DNA of 64,000 nt, taken from contig WNNJ02002392.1 of the NCBI GenBank assembly GCA_012934845.2, positions 36,360-100,359 on the forward strand, given 5' to 3'. The stretch comes from Pomphorhynchus laevis (taxonomy: Eukaryota > Acanthocephala > Palaeacanthocephala > Echinorhynchida > Pomphorhynchidae). Under the pieces are notes generated by a model. The model was given only the letters and a program-made list of their open reading frames with translations. It was not told the origin of the DNA and made no database searches. Of the stretch, positions 1 to 10,356 are shown piece after piece. Numbering within the stretch: the stretch's first letter is position 1; each line of letters opens with the position of its first letter. The translations under genes were made by a program, and so were the position numbers.

Positions 1-9
1 AAGCACTAC

Positions 10-215
10 TAATCAGATCAGTTAGCTGAGTCTACGTATTTTAAGAAACAATAATAAATATTTTAAACTTGAAATTTTATATAATTTATATAGAGTATGA
101 ATAATAAAAATTCAATTTTTGTGAATTGATTAATAAATAATATACGATGCATCTGAATTAAAATAGAGGTCATCTGTGTGAGCTGCAAAGTTAACAGATT
201 TCGGCCCCTAAAATA
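10..215 (+). repeat. Dispersed repeat R, copy 1
   Basis: This stretch matches 26075-26345 from one end to the other. Both begin with an ATCAGATCAGTTAGCTGAGTCT-like end (20 bases: CAGATCAGTTAGCTGAGTCT), then an AT-rich middle with a shared tract reading TGAATTGA(T/C)TAATAAATAA, then AGAGGTCATC, and end in TTTCGGCCC. A third, partial copy lies inverted at 58635-58690. No coding capacity is visible. The copies have diverged but are collinear, so this looks like an old non-autonomous element or the end of a larger one. I cannot name the family. Confidence 0.6.
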
Positions 216-612
216 AAAACACCAATATTGTCAATGCGGGTAAAATTTTATAATTAAATTCTGATTTACGATGACAGCAACGAGGCTACAACACTATTTG
301 TTGTGGCCAAGCTTTAATAGGTAAGGCCTTAGCTCACAGTTAAAAATGCTTGTGTTCAATGACATTTTCTGCAACAGGGCTGAATTTTCTGGTTGACGAA
401 ATTATGCAATTAATTTTAGTCTACAAATTTAAAATACGTCGTGTTACAGCGACGTAGACTTCTATGGTGTAGTTTAAATCAATTCGAAAGTAAATAAACG
501 AAATGTTATATGTCAACAAAATTATGTTCACAAGTAGTATTTAAAAATACAGCCAGAATGTTTAATACATTAGTTTTAGAAATAGATACGATTATTTAAA
601 CACATACCTTAC

Positions 613-699
613 AAATCCTCTTGGCTGGGAGGGTTCATGTGGTGGCCTATTTACAATTTCAACAAACTCGTCGTGGCAGTTAGGGCAAGATATGTCTGC
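613..699 (-). CDS. Exon 2 of RNF115/RNF126-like E3 ubiquitin ligase
   Basis: On the minus strand a TTTATTTAG acceptor (AG at 701-700) precedes 29 codons starting ADISCPNCHDEFVEIV and ending QPRGF, followed by a GTAAGG donor (612-607). The CPNC pair followed by a FVE(I/L) motif is the second half of the N-terminal zinc ribbon of RNF115/RNF126-type ubiquitin ligases. In that family the ribbon helps bind ubiquitin or cargo, and a C-terminal RING finger recruits the E2. The first half, with a YCHRC motif, is the exon at 5438-5521. Both exons are phase 0, so they join cleanly. The remaining exons, including the RING, would lie beyond the left edge of the window. Identification rests on the motif and the splice sites, not on a search. 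Confidence 0.72.
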
Positions 700-996
700 C
701 TAAATAAAACAATGGAAACAGTTTAAATGAACTGTGTTCCATTGAGGTTAATAAATAAAACAAAATAAAAGTCAAAAACAAAATACTCCGGTAAGAAAAT
801 ATAGCTGATGATACTATAAATGAAGTAAACCCCACGTTGCAATTGTATAAATCTAAAACTGAGTATCTTTCAATTATTTGGCACTTAGCTAAAACAAGCT
901 CATGCAAGTATTTGTGTGCCAAATTATTATATATCCAGAATCAGCTCTGATTAGTATAGATAAGCGCAGCAAAAACTTGCAGCAATAGTTGTTACT

Positions 997-3044
997 ACAA
1001 GGAGGCAGGAACAACTGCAATCTGATCAAGTAATAAGCAATGCAATAAGCATAATATGAACTCTGAAGTTTGATTCATTTTCAAAAGTTACCTTCGTGTA
1101 TGTAGTTGTTGTTGAAAAAAAATATTTTTTAAAATAAATTATTTTCGTTGACTCTCACAGAACCTTCGACGTAGATTCCATTTTAAATTACAATATACAT
1201 ATGTTGCACTTGCTATAGAGTTGATATACTATGTACAGATAATCAATATATTCATTACAGTAGCGGGAAAATAAATGATTGACTATTGATTAAGCTTCTC
1301 GTTAGTTTAGTAGTTTGCGTATTTGTGATTGCTGCTTCACAATTGCTTCATTATAGTATTATTATTAATGGTAGAGTTCCGTAAAGCCTTTAATATACCG
1401 TAAATAAAACATTCCTTATTCAAAAGCTCAGCAGTAGATTTTAAGCTGAAAGGAAATTTCTATCGAGTTATAATTCGTTTGCTTGAAGCAAATACCATAC
1501 GAATTTCTAATAGTGCGAGATTGAGCAATCACTGTGTGTATTACAAAGAGACAATATGAGTCCCGCGTTATCTCACTTTTTCTAGGTGATATTTCCTTTT
1601 TCTTGAGATTAAACTCGAAGAATTCCGTAATCATACTATATGTCGACGATCGATTGATATTGTGAATTATATGGAGTTCGCACAGAAATCATTAATTCGT
1701 GATCTTTTTATTGTGACGTCAATTGTATGTCTGTAAATTTGAGTAGAACTCAAGTAGTCAAATTTAGGAAACAGATTAGCAAAATGTAACAAACCTATTT
1801 ATAAGATCGAGGTGGTTCCGTTCTGCATCAACTTCAAATATATAAGCATCACTGAGATCTCTTGATGGTCCTTTACACGTCACTTTGAAAATCAGCTATG
1901 CTAATATATTAAAATACTCAGTTCGAGTAAAAACTTAGGTGCCATTTTTAGGCTCTCATTCGAAGGTGCCAATCGATATTTTCGAGTAATGTTAGATCCT
2001 ATTTTATCATGGTATATTCATATAATATGACATGATTTAACAATGAATAATTTCAACAAATTAATCGCTCTAAATGACTTTTTATCAAACGCGTTACAGG
2101 TGTATCCCGTAAATATCAATTGTCTGTAATATCTTTATTAACAAGTGAAGATCCTTTATCATTCCAAATAACTAAAATATTGTGTTTAGACATAACTCCT
2201 AATTTTTGTAAATACCAAGCGCTATGGAACAATTAAAATAGCATCTATCGATGTAGAATATTGACTCACATCGCGAAAGCTCAATTTGCTTGGCGTGCTG
2301 CACAATACGATAAATGACTTTTTGTGATGCGTGCATCATTACATGGTTACCACCATCGTATTTGCCAGATTAGAATAAAATGTTACCCTCCAAAGAACCA
2401 AAGTGTTTGTGCTTCTATTGAGGAAAGCCTTGTCAATCGTTGCTACACATCTTCAAATGGAAATCACATCAGAAATGCCTCAAAATAAAATTGACTGTGG
2501 TGACTTTAGCGTACAAATATAGTCAAATAAATAAGCGATTCATCTATTGACCAGTAAGAAACTTGATTATCTGCTCGCCTGTGCGATTATTCAAATTACT
2601 TTTGATAAGCAAACATAATCCTCAACTGATTCTAAACGAGGACCACTTAGATTCCAAGGCTCCGTGGAAACCCATCAAGAATTAATCAAAGAGCACTCAC
2701 TTTTAAAGCCCACGACAATCAACTTTGAAAAATATGAGATTGAATTATATTCGTAAATGAGAACATGCGAAGGGTGCACACGCTTGATAAGTATGACATT
2801 ATTAATCCACAAAAAAGTTATGGCCGGAATGTGCTCATTTATACAAACCGAATACATCAAATAGTAAGAAGCACACAAAATTATTAGTTATTGCTTATTA
2901 CAAAAGTATACAGTTATTTGAGAGTTCATGCATGCAAACGATTTTTGAAAATGAATAAAAATTCAATGCTCAGGTATTATTCTGTTTATTATTTCATTGT
3001 TCATTACTTGAATAGATTGCCAGTTGTTCCTGCCTCCTGTTAAT
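997..3044. mobile_element. TIR-bounded element with about 100-bp inverted ends, coding capacity not recognised
   Basis: The left end starts AAGGAGGCAGGAACAACTG at about 999. The right end is its inverted copy, CAGTTGTTCCTGCCTCCTG at about 3021-3039. The match continues inwards with gaps (CAATCT, CAAGTAAT, then ATTCATTTTCAAAA) for about 90-100 bp on each side. The roughly 1.85 kb between the arms is AT-rich and has no convincing long frame. A long-TIR, roughly 2 kb layout fits a decayed DNA transposon such as a Mutator-like or non-autonomous element, but no transposase motif is legible. No clear target-site duplication is visible. It sits inside the host gene's first intron. Confidence 0.5.
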
Positions 3045-3228
3045 ATCCGTTCGATTTTATTATTACTGCAGGTTTATAGAAAAAACTTACTTGAACAATA
3101 ATGTATAAGTTATTAACTGATTCAAGGAGATATCGAATAAATTTTTTATTATACAATAAAAAATTATATTCACTTTCTCATTTAATCAGTTAATTTTTAT
3201 AAAAGAGCGATAAATTTATAACAAATAC

Positions 3229-3375
3229 GTTATTGTTTATATAAAAAGTAAACTTTACTGTTTATATTAAAAATATAAGTTATTGTTTATATCAAAAGTT
3301 TACATTTCTGTTTATTACAAAAGTGTACTGCTTATATTAAGAGTTGACCCTTTTGTTTATAGCAAAAGTATATTT
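3229..3375 (+). repeat. Degenerate AT-rich minisatellite, unit near 25 bp
   Basis: About six imperfect head-to-tail units resemble GTTTATATNAAAAGTNTAC, each beginning with a (A)CTGTTTAT or ATTGTTTAT core. A single related unit (TTATTGCTTATTACAAAAGT) also occurs near 2888-2908, inside the neighbouring TIR element. Confidence 0.55.
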
Positions 3376-3420
3376 AAATGTTATAAACAAACGTGAAAAG
3401 ATTTTCAGATATAACGTCCA

Positions 3421-4568
3421 GCTGTTACAACCAATCTTCACAACTGTTGCAGTCAGTATCCCAACTATTTCAACCTAACTTCCAATAAACATTTTACACG
3501 TATAAAATTTAATTAAAAATATAGCTTGAATAAATAAATTTACTCTAACATTATTTCTTATCTTTTGGATATGACGATGTACTGTAACATTTTCCAATAA
3601 CGGTTATCGCAATAACTGTTTGTTATCTCAAGGCATCGATAAAGCACATTGTTTTTTATTCAGTTTGTCTTAGGTTCATCTTTTAAAACTGAATTTTTCC
3701 ACTTCGAGAAACAACTTTCAAATGATTTAGGTATTGGCGAATATGTTGACAAATAAATACTTGCATTATCCATAATAAATTCAGGATCACTAATAACCTG
3801 TGTTAAGCATTATTATTCTCCATTAATAGCTTTCTGGCGGATTTATTCAAAATAATTGCGCTTTTAAACACTGCTGCAAGCACAGAGATATTTGTACTGC
3901 TAGTAGTAGCAGGAACACTACGATTAAAGCAGATACCTCAGCGACATATCTAATTATTTCTTAGTTTCGTTGCTACGAAATATCCAGTCATGTACAAAAA
4001 CAAGATTTTTTCAGTGAAGGTAATCTCGAACTCTCTAAACTTTGTGCATTATACTCACTTCAAAATTAAGTCATCAGTAGAATGTTGATTAAAGAATGGC
4101 TGTCACAGTTTAAGAGTGCAATTGAATTCTCCCTTAAAACACTATCATTTGTTCCTTTTGAAACAGTAATAACAAAGGCTTATTTGATACGTTCTCGCAT
4201 TTCCATTGGAATTAACAAGCAATTGATTCAATTAAGAATATGTTCCACATGCTCTTAAGATACAATTGCTTCTAGTATCTTCACCTTTTGGTTGCAGCAT
4301 AACATTACCTGATGTTTTAAGTTGTTTAACCATTTTTGTAACAGTCCAGGAATTACGGCTTAATTCTTCAACAATTGTTTTTTAAGATTTTTCTTGTCAC
4401 CCCTTTCTACCATCTTCCGTTAATTTTCATTGTTCATTTGTCTGAATTGTCTAGATGTCATATAAAAAAGAATAATAAAAAAAGAATTAAAGATGAAAAC
4501 TTTATTATTGGAAGTTTGGTTGCAACGGTTGAAAGATTGATAGCAACAGTTGAAAATGGTCGGAAAAC
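3421..4568 (-). mobile_element. Dead IS630/Tc1-superfamily (DDE_3-like) DNA transposon with TIRs
   Basis: The ends at 3421-3490 and 4501-4568 are inverted copies of each other. They share the order CAACTGTTGC, CAACC or CAACT, and ACTTCCAATAA, and the right end abuts TATATA, as expected for TA-targeting elements. Reading the minus strand between them gives decayed transposase pieces. An N-terminal helix-turn-helix-like stretch reads VTKMVKQLKTSGNV (near 4350-4310). A central stretch resembles the first catalytic strand, with VPATTSSTNISVLAAV (near 3925-3880). The C-terminal part, ISDPEFIMDNASIYLS, contains the second catalytic Asp (DN), followed by FSKWKN (near 3790-3690). Several stops and frame changes interrupt the frame, so it is inactive. 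The DNA strand of the second Asp and the FSKWKN block are typical of the IS630/Tc1 group. Confidence 0.68.
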
Positions 4569-4616
4569 AGTATATATAGTTTGTTTTATGGAAAGTATTT
4601 GTTTTCACAAAAGCTT

Positions 4617-4656
4617 ATATGAGTGTGTATGGGTGTATATGAGTGTGTATGAGGAC
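4617..4656 (+). repeat. 20-bp tandem duplication
   Basis: Two nearly perfect head-to-tail copies of ATATGAGTGTGTATGGGTGT lie just outside the right TIR of the neighbouring DNA transposon. Confidence 0.7.
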
Positions 4657-5437
4657 TTTAGTGTGAGAAACAGATAAATTTGTTAGACAAAGATGACTTA
4701 AACGTCAACTTTGCATAAAGTACACGTTATTAGATAGAATAAAGTAATTAGGAAAAAAGTGTCATGTCCTCATGGTGTGTGTGCGAAATATGTCCCTCAA
4801 TAATGAGAAATTAATTTTCATTTTTTAAATTTTAAGAATATGCTTAATTAGTAATTGCCAGTTTAGGAAACTGTTTTTCAATTTGGTTGAACCGAAATCA
4901 AATAGTATTTATCACAACGGAAACAGCGTTATAATCGCACAAAATAGGGCATCCGTAAACCTAATAAGTTTATGTATGATAGATCGATCGTCGTATGAAT
5001 TACGATCGCTTTCAAAAACAGTAATTGGACGATAAATGGCTGTGTTATTGGAAAAAAGAACGAACTTCCCAAAATGGGGGGAGGGGTTCTAAAGTAATCG
5101 CAAGGTGGTGTAAAGAATTGACAGGCTTCACAAAAACTATAATCGATGATTTCCTTATTTTTCCTGGGCACTCCTACATTACAAAACTGTCGTTTGAGAA
5201 GTGTGCACCCTCAAATTGGCTTAAATTTGAGATTACACCATATGACGATTGTGTAGTCAGGGTGATTAATATATTCAAAATTAAAATCAATATAGAGTAC
5301 AAAGAAAGTGTAGACATGCTGTTTTGAGAGTGTATTTTACAGTCTATTAAAAATATGAATACAAAGTGTTTAATTTGCATATATATATTCGTTTCTAGGA
5401 GAACATTTAACTATAAAATACTTCTAAGTTTACTTAC

Positions 5438-5521
5438 TTCTACTGAAGACATAATTGAATAATGTGATAGACATCTATGACAGTAATAATGGAGTTCTTC
5501 TGCACTTGTAGATTCATCCAT
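5438..5521 (-). CDS. First coding exon of RNF115/RNF126-like E3 ubiquitin ligase
   Basis: On the minus strand an ATG at 5521-5519 opens 28 codons beginning MDESTSAEELHYYCHRC and ending IMSSVE, directly followed by a consensus GTAAGT donor (5437-5432). The (Y/F)YCHxC motif close to the start codon is the hallmark of the N-terminal zinc ribbon of RNF115/RNF126 proteins. It is completed by the CPNC pair in the exon at 613-699, with about 15 residues between the two Cys pairs after splicing. The family are cytosolic E3 ligases with a C-terminal RING-H2 domain; that part is outside the window. The exon is short and therefore easily missed. What else it could be: another zinc-ribbon protein, but the order and spacing of motifs favour this family. 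Confidence 0.75.
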
Positions 5522-6090
5522 TTTCGATATATGTATATATATATATATCTAAAACAATACATGGGCACGCTGAAGTAAACATTTTAATACAACAAAAATA
5601 ATATATTTATTGTAACTCATCCCCGACAAAAATCGATACCGCCTCAGTCATCTAAAGAGTAATTTACAATATTAATTGCAGATATAATACTTGCATTCAG
5701 GAATAAGTATCTACCGCTATTGTTGCCTATTAAACATTTCTGTAAGTAATATGCGAAAAACGTAATATATTGTTATAAACAAATATTTAGAAAAGAACAT
5801 AACTGAACTTGTTCATAAATAAGCAATCTGCCTAATCAATTATTTTACACGGAAACTATAAATAATAAATAATAATAAAAGAAAATAAATAAAGATACGG
5901 ATTGATTGCTATAATATATGAACAACACTTTATATCATATTATTAGTCTTATTTCTTAGTTAAGGATTTCCTGAAAATGTCTAAAAATTGATATTCCACT
6001 TCAAAATCCTCAATCGAACGACTATCACTATCATATTGATCAATTATTTGAGCACCAAGATAAACTTACGGGCATTATCGACCTACGATA
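5522..6090. other. Upstream region of the host gene: 5' UTR or promoter, AT-rich
   Basis: About 570 bases lie between the host start codon and the first LINE. An (AT)n tract lies at about 5527-5550, immediately upstream of the ATG. The rest is AT-rich. No confident TATA box, initiator or upstream exon can be picked out by eye. Confidence 0.35.
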
Positions 6091-8815
6091 CTTTGTATGC
6101 GTTGTACTCGTCGAAGGTTGCTATAAACAATCGATTGAAAGTTGGTTTTAGCAGCATACGTAGCTTATTATGTATATTCAAATATTGTTGTCACGGAATT
6201 TTATCTTCGGAGGTTGATATATTTGTCATTTCTGAACGTGGATTCACGATGGAATAGTTGATAGTATCATAAGCGTGCCTAATTTAAACATCATTCGTGT
6301 CGACAGGGCATCATATCGCAGAGGGTTTGGAGTTGATTTATACAACAGATCTGACATAAAAATGAATCACATGTTCACTTACTCAGATGTACGTCGCACT
6401 TTAAAATTGTTGATTGCAAATATGTCCGTTTCTCGTAAAACTGATATTTGGCATTTTTTACCGAACACAAAAGTCAGACTGCTTGAGTATGAAGTTGTAT
6501 GAAATTAAGAGGCGTGCATTTAACAATAATCATCCGTTCATCTTAGTCGGAGATTTTAATACCCCCTTGTAATCAAATCGGTATTGATAGTGCAGCTCCG
6601 CGGTTCAAGTACGATGCTGATAAGTCTCTTTCAAACTTCCCGAACGTGACACTTCTCGTTCAACATGTCAATTTTTCTACTAGTTTACCACTTTCTCAAT
6701 CATCAATACTGAATCTTGTCTTGTCTCGATCGTTTAGTGACTATCAAAATTTGTATGATAGTCCTCCTATCGGCAATTGTGACATTATGTTTTGACATCA
6801 ACCTATTTGGAATGCAGTCTTGTGATCATCTCCAAACTGCATAGTCTAAACGAATGTGGCACCGTGTAGATAAAACATCACTTGTTGAGTACGCGTCCCT
6901 TATCTCTTTTGAAACATATACTTTGACATCGATTAACAATGGCAGACCATTTGTGAAAAGTTGATACACATTTCTAATAGCTTTCCCCTGAGAAGCCTAT
7001 AATGATTAAGCAACGATGGATACCTCCATGGGTTGACTCTGAATTAAAAACTCTGATACGTAACCGGAATAGCCTTTACAGGATATACCTCTCCAATCCA
7101 ACATATAGTTCTAAGTATAATGCTTATCGAAATCAGTATGCTAAGCTTCGAGCTAAAGACTTCTCTACGAGTCCAAATAAACTGAATCCACTCAGCTTGA
7201 AAGTATTTTGTCATGCTTACAAAAAATGTCTTAGGCCGATTGCATCGACCCTAAAGCTCGGCGATGAAATTATCGACTTTAGCGCAAAGAAAACAGACGT
7301 TTATGCTGATACATTTTCGCTGGAAAATAACTATTGTCACAATTTATGAAACGCCATTGCTCATATAAAAGATACGTTTTTATACACTTGTATTGTATTC
7401 ACATTATTGTAGTCAAAACTTCGGTGTATGATGAGCTAACCATATTATCGATTCATTAGTCTCCAGGACCAGATAACATTCACCCTTTGCTAGTTCATAC
7501 TTTGCGTCACCTTCTAACGCATTTATTGGCGGAGTTGTTTCAACCGTTACTTGAGACTTGTACGCTCCCGCAAGATTGGAAATGTGATGTTGTTGTTCCA
7601 CGATTTAAGAAGGGTGACATTCACATTCCATAAAAGTACAGACCCGTTAACTTAATGGGTCAATTTAGTTGATGAAAGAGCTTGTGTAGATATCATCTTC
7701 TTTGATTTTCCAAAGCTTTCGATCACGTACGTCATGACTATTTGATTTCCAAAATGCATGCCTTGACGATTGATCCCATTTTAATTTGCTGGGTTTCAAA
7801 CTTTATCTTTGGCCGTTCTTATCGGGTTCATGTAAATAACATTTATTCAGGATGGTATAATACACACTTAGGTATACTACAGGGCACAATGCTTGGTCTA
7901 CTGTTATTCTCCATCTACATAGATAATTTACCAGGCTTCCTGAGTTCTGAGTATCTATTATATGCAAATGACCTGAAAATCTGGAGAGGCATAAAGTCAT
8001 ATTTAGATACAGAGTGTCTACATTCAGATATATATAAAGTTGTGAACGGGGCTTGAATTACTGGTTTATCGGTCAATTCTGCCAAATGTTCATTTATTAG
8101 TGTTCGAGGTCGACAGAGTACTTGGCCGGCAAAATACTATCTTTGTTAAAATGAAATCGAAAATGTAGACCATTTGAAGGATCTCGGCGTCTGGATTTCT
8201 AATGACTTGTCCACTAAACGTAATACTGAATATGTATGTGCTAAGGCTTATCGGATGATAGGTTTCATTAGTCGTACATTTGATTTTCTTAATCCACAAT
8301 CATTTCAGATTCTTGCTAACGCATTTATTTTGAGCAATCTGCTATATGCGTCTCAATGCGTCTATCCGCGGACTATACAGGAGTCAGCGAAATTGGAAGG
8401 TGTGCTCCATCGGGCAACAAAGCCTGTTCACCCAATATGAAATTTCCCATACGAACAAAGACTCAATGCACTGGGCATGAATAGTGTTAGCACTCTCCGT
8501 GATTTACGCGACATGTGCCTAACATGGACGATTCTTCGAAACCCACGACACTACTACACGGGCTAATGGATGTTAGATTAGGTCAATGGCTGCACGGTCA
8601 TTCGTGATTCCTTAATCGACAAAGGATTGTACGCTCAAAAACTCAAGTTTAATCGAAGGGTCGTGAATCTATGAAATCAGTTAAACTAGACTACGATTCG
8701 TTCCCTACAATGAAGAAATTTTAAAAGAAAATTTTGTGTAATTAATTTGCTTTTCTTTTTGGTGACGCAACTTTGACCTCTGCTCGCTATGTTGTCTTGT
8801 AATAATAATATTTTT
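6090..8815 (+). mobile_element. LINE family Z, copy 1 (CR1/Jockey-like), heavily decayed
   Basis: Pieces of an apurinic-type endonuclease come first: NRLKVGFSSIRSLL near 6130-6175 and a VGDFN motif near 6547. A linker with PWVDSELKTLIRNRNSLYR lies at about 7026-7083. An RT follows: a IIFFDF block near 7700, GILQGTMLG near 7873, and an active-site box read as LLYANDLK near 7958, where the family's second Asp has become Asn. DLGVWISNDLST (8175) and the C-terminal VYPRTIQE and LHRATK motifs come next. Many stops and frame changes are present, so it is dead. The 3' end is a TAATAATAAT tail near 8803-8815, matching copy 2. Confidence 0.75.
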
Positions 8816-8816
8816 C

Positions 8817-9160
8817 AGGACCTTGCTCCGTCATATACGTCAGGACCGATTGAAATTCATTTCCACTATCATGAGCATCGGAAAATTGCCAAGTACGGAA
8901 AACGAGTTACGAGGCTTGAGAAGGCGTATTTCATCCCCGTGGTCTTTGCTGCAACTGACGGTATGGGCTGCCCGCGTCCTTCATTCTGAAGAGAATTGCT
9001 ATGCTAATTTCTTCACGCCGTAACTTCACTTACAGCGAAAGCATCCATTCAATTCGGGCAAGGGTTGGAATCGCCCTAGCCAAAATGTCCTCTGCCTGCA
9101 TTAGGGGAGATCGATCGACGAGAGGTCACCCAGTTAGACATTGGAGTGCTTAAGAAGATT
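8817..9160 (+). mobile_element. 5'-truncated fragment of an RLE-type LINE (C-terminal endonuclease part)
   Basis: The fragment encodes DLAPSYTSG, YHEHRKIAKYGKR, then FIPVVFAATDGMG, and after a frame change an Ile-Arg-Ala-Arg C-tail ending in a CIRGDRS motif. It aligns by eye with residues near 635-750 of the RLE LINE ORF at 54131-56419, where the same blocks read NLAPSYHL, YHENRKRAKYQER and FIPFVLAATGGFG. This is the catalytic Lys end of the restriction-like endonuclease. It lies directly after the tail of Z copy 1. At least one frameshift is present. Confidence 0.7.
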
Positions 9161-9200
9161 TTAAAGCATACGTTTTGTTTGGTTGCAATAGTAATTAGTA

Positions 9201-10268
9201 TTGTTATCAGAATATTTGAGCGGATTATTTGTAAATACAGTGAGTTTCTTACAGAGAGCGAAACTGATGAATACAAATCAACAATCGTTTTTAAGCAATC
9301 GTAGTTATTGTGTGCATGTAGATAATTTTTACTCTTCTTCGCGGCCATGTAATATAGGGGTGCCTCAAGGTTCAGTATTGGGTCCATTGTTATTTAGTGT
9401 CTACATCAACGATATCCCGGAATTTATTGATTCTCGGATGCTTTTATATGCAGACGATTTGAAAATCTGGCGGGCAATTCGTTCACCCAATGATATAGTC
9501 AAACTGCAACGGGATATCGATGAAGTCGAAAATTGGGCTCTGCTCAATAGGTTGATTGTAAATATATCAAAATGCAAACATTTACGTGTTCGTGGCGGAA
9601 ATGCTCAATCTTTAGTTAATTATAGCTTTCAAAGCAGTGATATAGAACGAGTGAACAAATATAAGGACTTGGGAGTGTGGATAAACAGTGATTTGAGTAC
9701 CGTCACACATACTGAACATGCTTGTTCAAATGCGTTGGGGATAATCGGTCAACTTCGACGCACTTTCATTGCACTCAATCAATTTGCCCTACGTCCGCTA
9801 ATCTTTGCTCATGTGTTGAGCCGTCTTCTATATGCTGCGCCGTGTGTGTATCCCCAAAATTCAAAAGAACATATTAGTTCAGAGAGGGTACTTCATAGAG
9901 CTACCAAGCTAGCACCGCAACTGGAATTTTTGTCGTACCCTGATCGATTAAAAGCACTTAGACTTGAGACTGTCACGTGGACCCGCCGGTACATCGATAT
10001 GAGTATGGTCTGGCAAATTCTTAATGATTTGGATCATCCACTTCGAGATTGTCTTCATTTGCGCTCATCCAATATCCTCCGAGGCCATGGTTTAACCCTG
10101 CGACGTGAAAGGATAAGAAAATCGCGAGCTGTCCAATTTGATCGGCGAGTTGTATCTCTGTGGAGTAGGCTTGGAGAGTCAACAGTGTGCAGTAGCAATA
10201 TCAACAAATTCAAAAAGAAATTACGGATGGAGGATGCCATGGGGAAAGCTGCTTTTCCGTATTTGTGA
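9201..10268 (+). CDS. LINE family Z, copy 2: RT C-terminal half, open frame
   Basis: This is an open frame of 355 codons; homology to Z copies begins near codon 25 (FLSNRSYCVHVDNFYSS), so the first residues are probably flanking sequence. It carries GVPQGSVLGPLLF, the catalytic LLYADDLK box, the KYKDLGVWINSDLST block and the CR1-type C-terminal domain (LHRATKLAPQ, YPDRLKALRL, RRYIDMSMVWQIL). The RT fingers, linker and endonuclease are missing, so this is a 5'-truncated insertion. Unlike copy 1 it has no internal stop and keeps both catalytic Asp residues, so it inserted more recently. The 3' UTR runs to a TAATAATAATAA tail near 10343-10356. Confidence 0.85.
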   Translation: MLSEYLSGLFVNTVSFLQRAKLMNTNQQSFLSNRSYCVHVDNFYSSSRPCNIGVPQGSVLGPLLFSVYINDIPEFIDSRMLLYADDLKIWRAIRSPNDIVKLQRDIDEVENWALLNRLIVNISKCKHLRVRGGNAQSLVNYSFQSSDIERVNKYKDLGVWINSDLSTVTHTEHACSNALGIIGQLRRTFIALNQFALRPLIFAHVLSRLLYAAPCVYPQNSKEHISSERVLHRATKLAPQLEFLSYPDRLKALRLETVTWTRRYIDMSMVWQILNDLDHPLRDCLHLRSSNILRGHGLTLRRERIRKSRAVQFDRRVVSLWSRLGESTVCSSNINKFKKKLRMEDAMGKAAFPYL

Positions 10269-10356
10269 TACTTTTATTATATTTTCTTTTTTTCTGCAGT
10301 GAACCAGCCAATTAAGCCATGCTTTTATGTGCTGTTGAAACATTAATAATAATAAC

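Larger units (their letters stand above)
700..5437 (-). other. Intron 1 of the RNF115/126-like gene
   Basis: About 4.7 kb lies between the GTAAGT donor after the first exon (5437-5432) and the TTTATTTAG acceptor before the second (701-700). It is filled with a TIR-bounded element (about 997-3044), a minisatellite (3229-3375), a dead DDE transposon (3421-4568) and a 20-bp repeat near 4617. I see no further exon in it. Plus-strand reading frames near 4375-4677 and 5025-5327 have no recognisable product. Confidence 0.6.

Noticed and set aside
680-922. 80-codon minus-strand frame overlapping the second host exon
   Set aside because: It is intronic sequence read through the acceptor in a different phase from the zinc-ribbon codons; splice sites and motif support the exon instead.
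4375-4677. 100-codon plus-strand ORF
   Set aside because: It lies antisense across the right part and TIR of the dead DNA transposon and has no motif of its own.
5025-5327. 100-codon plus-strand ORF near the first host exon
   Set aside because: It lies in the host intron on the opposite strand, has no recognisable domain and no splice or polyadenylation context.
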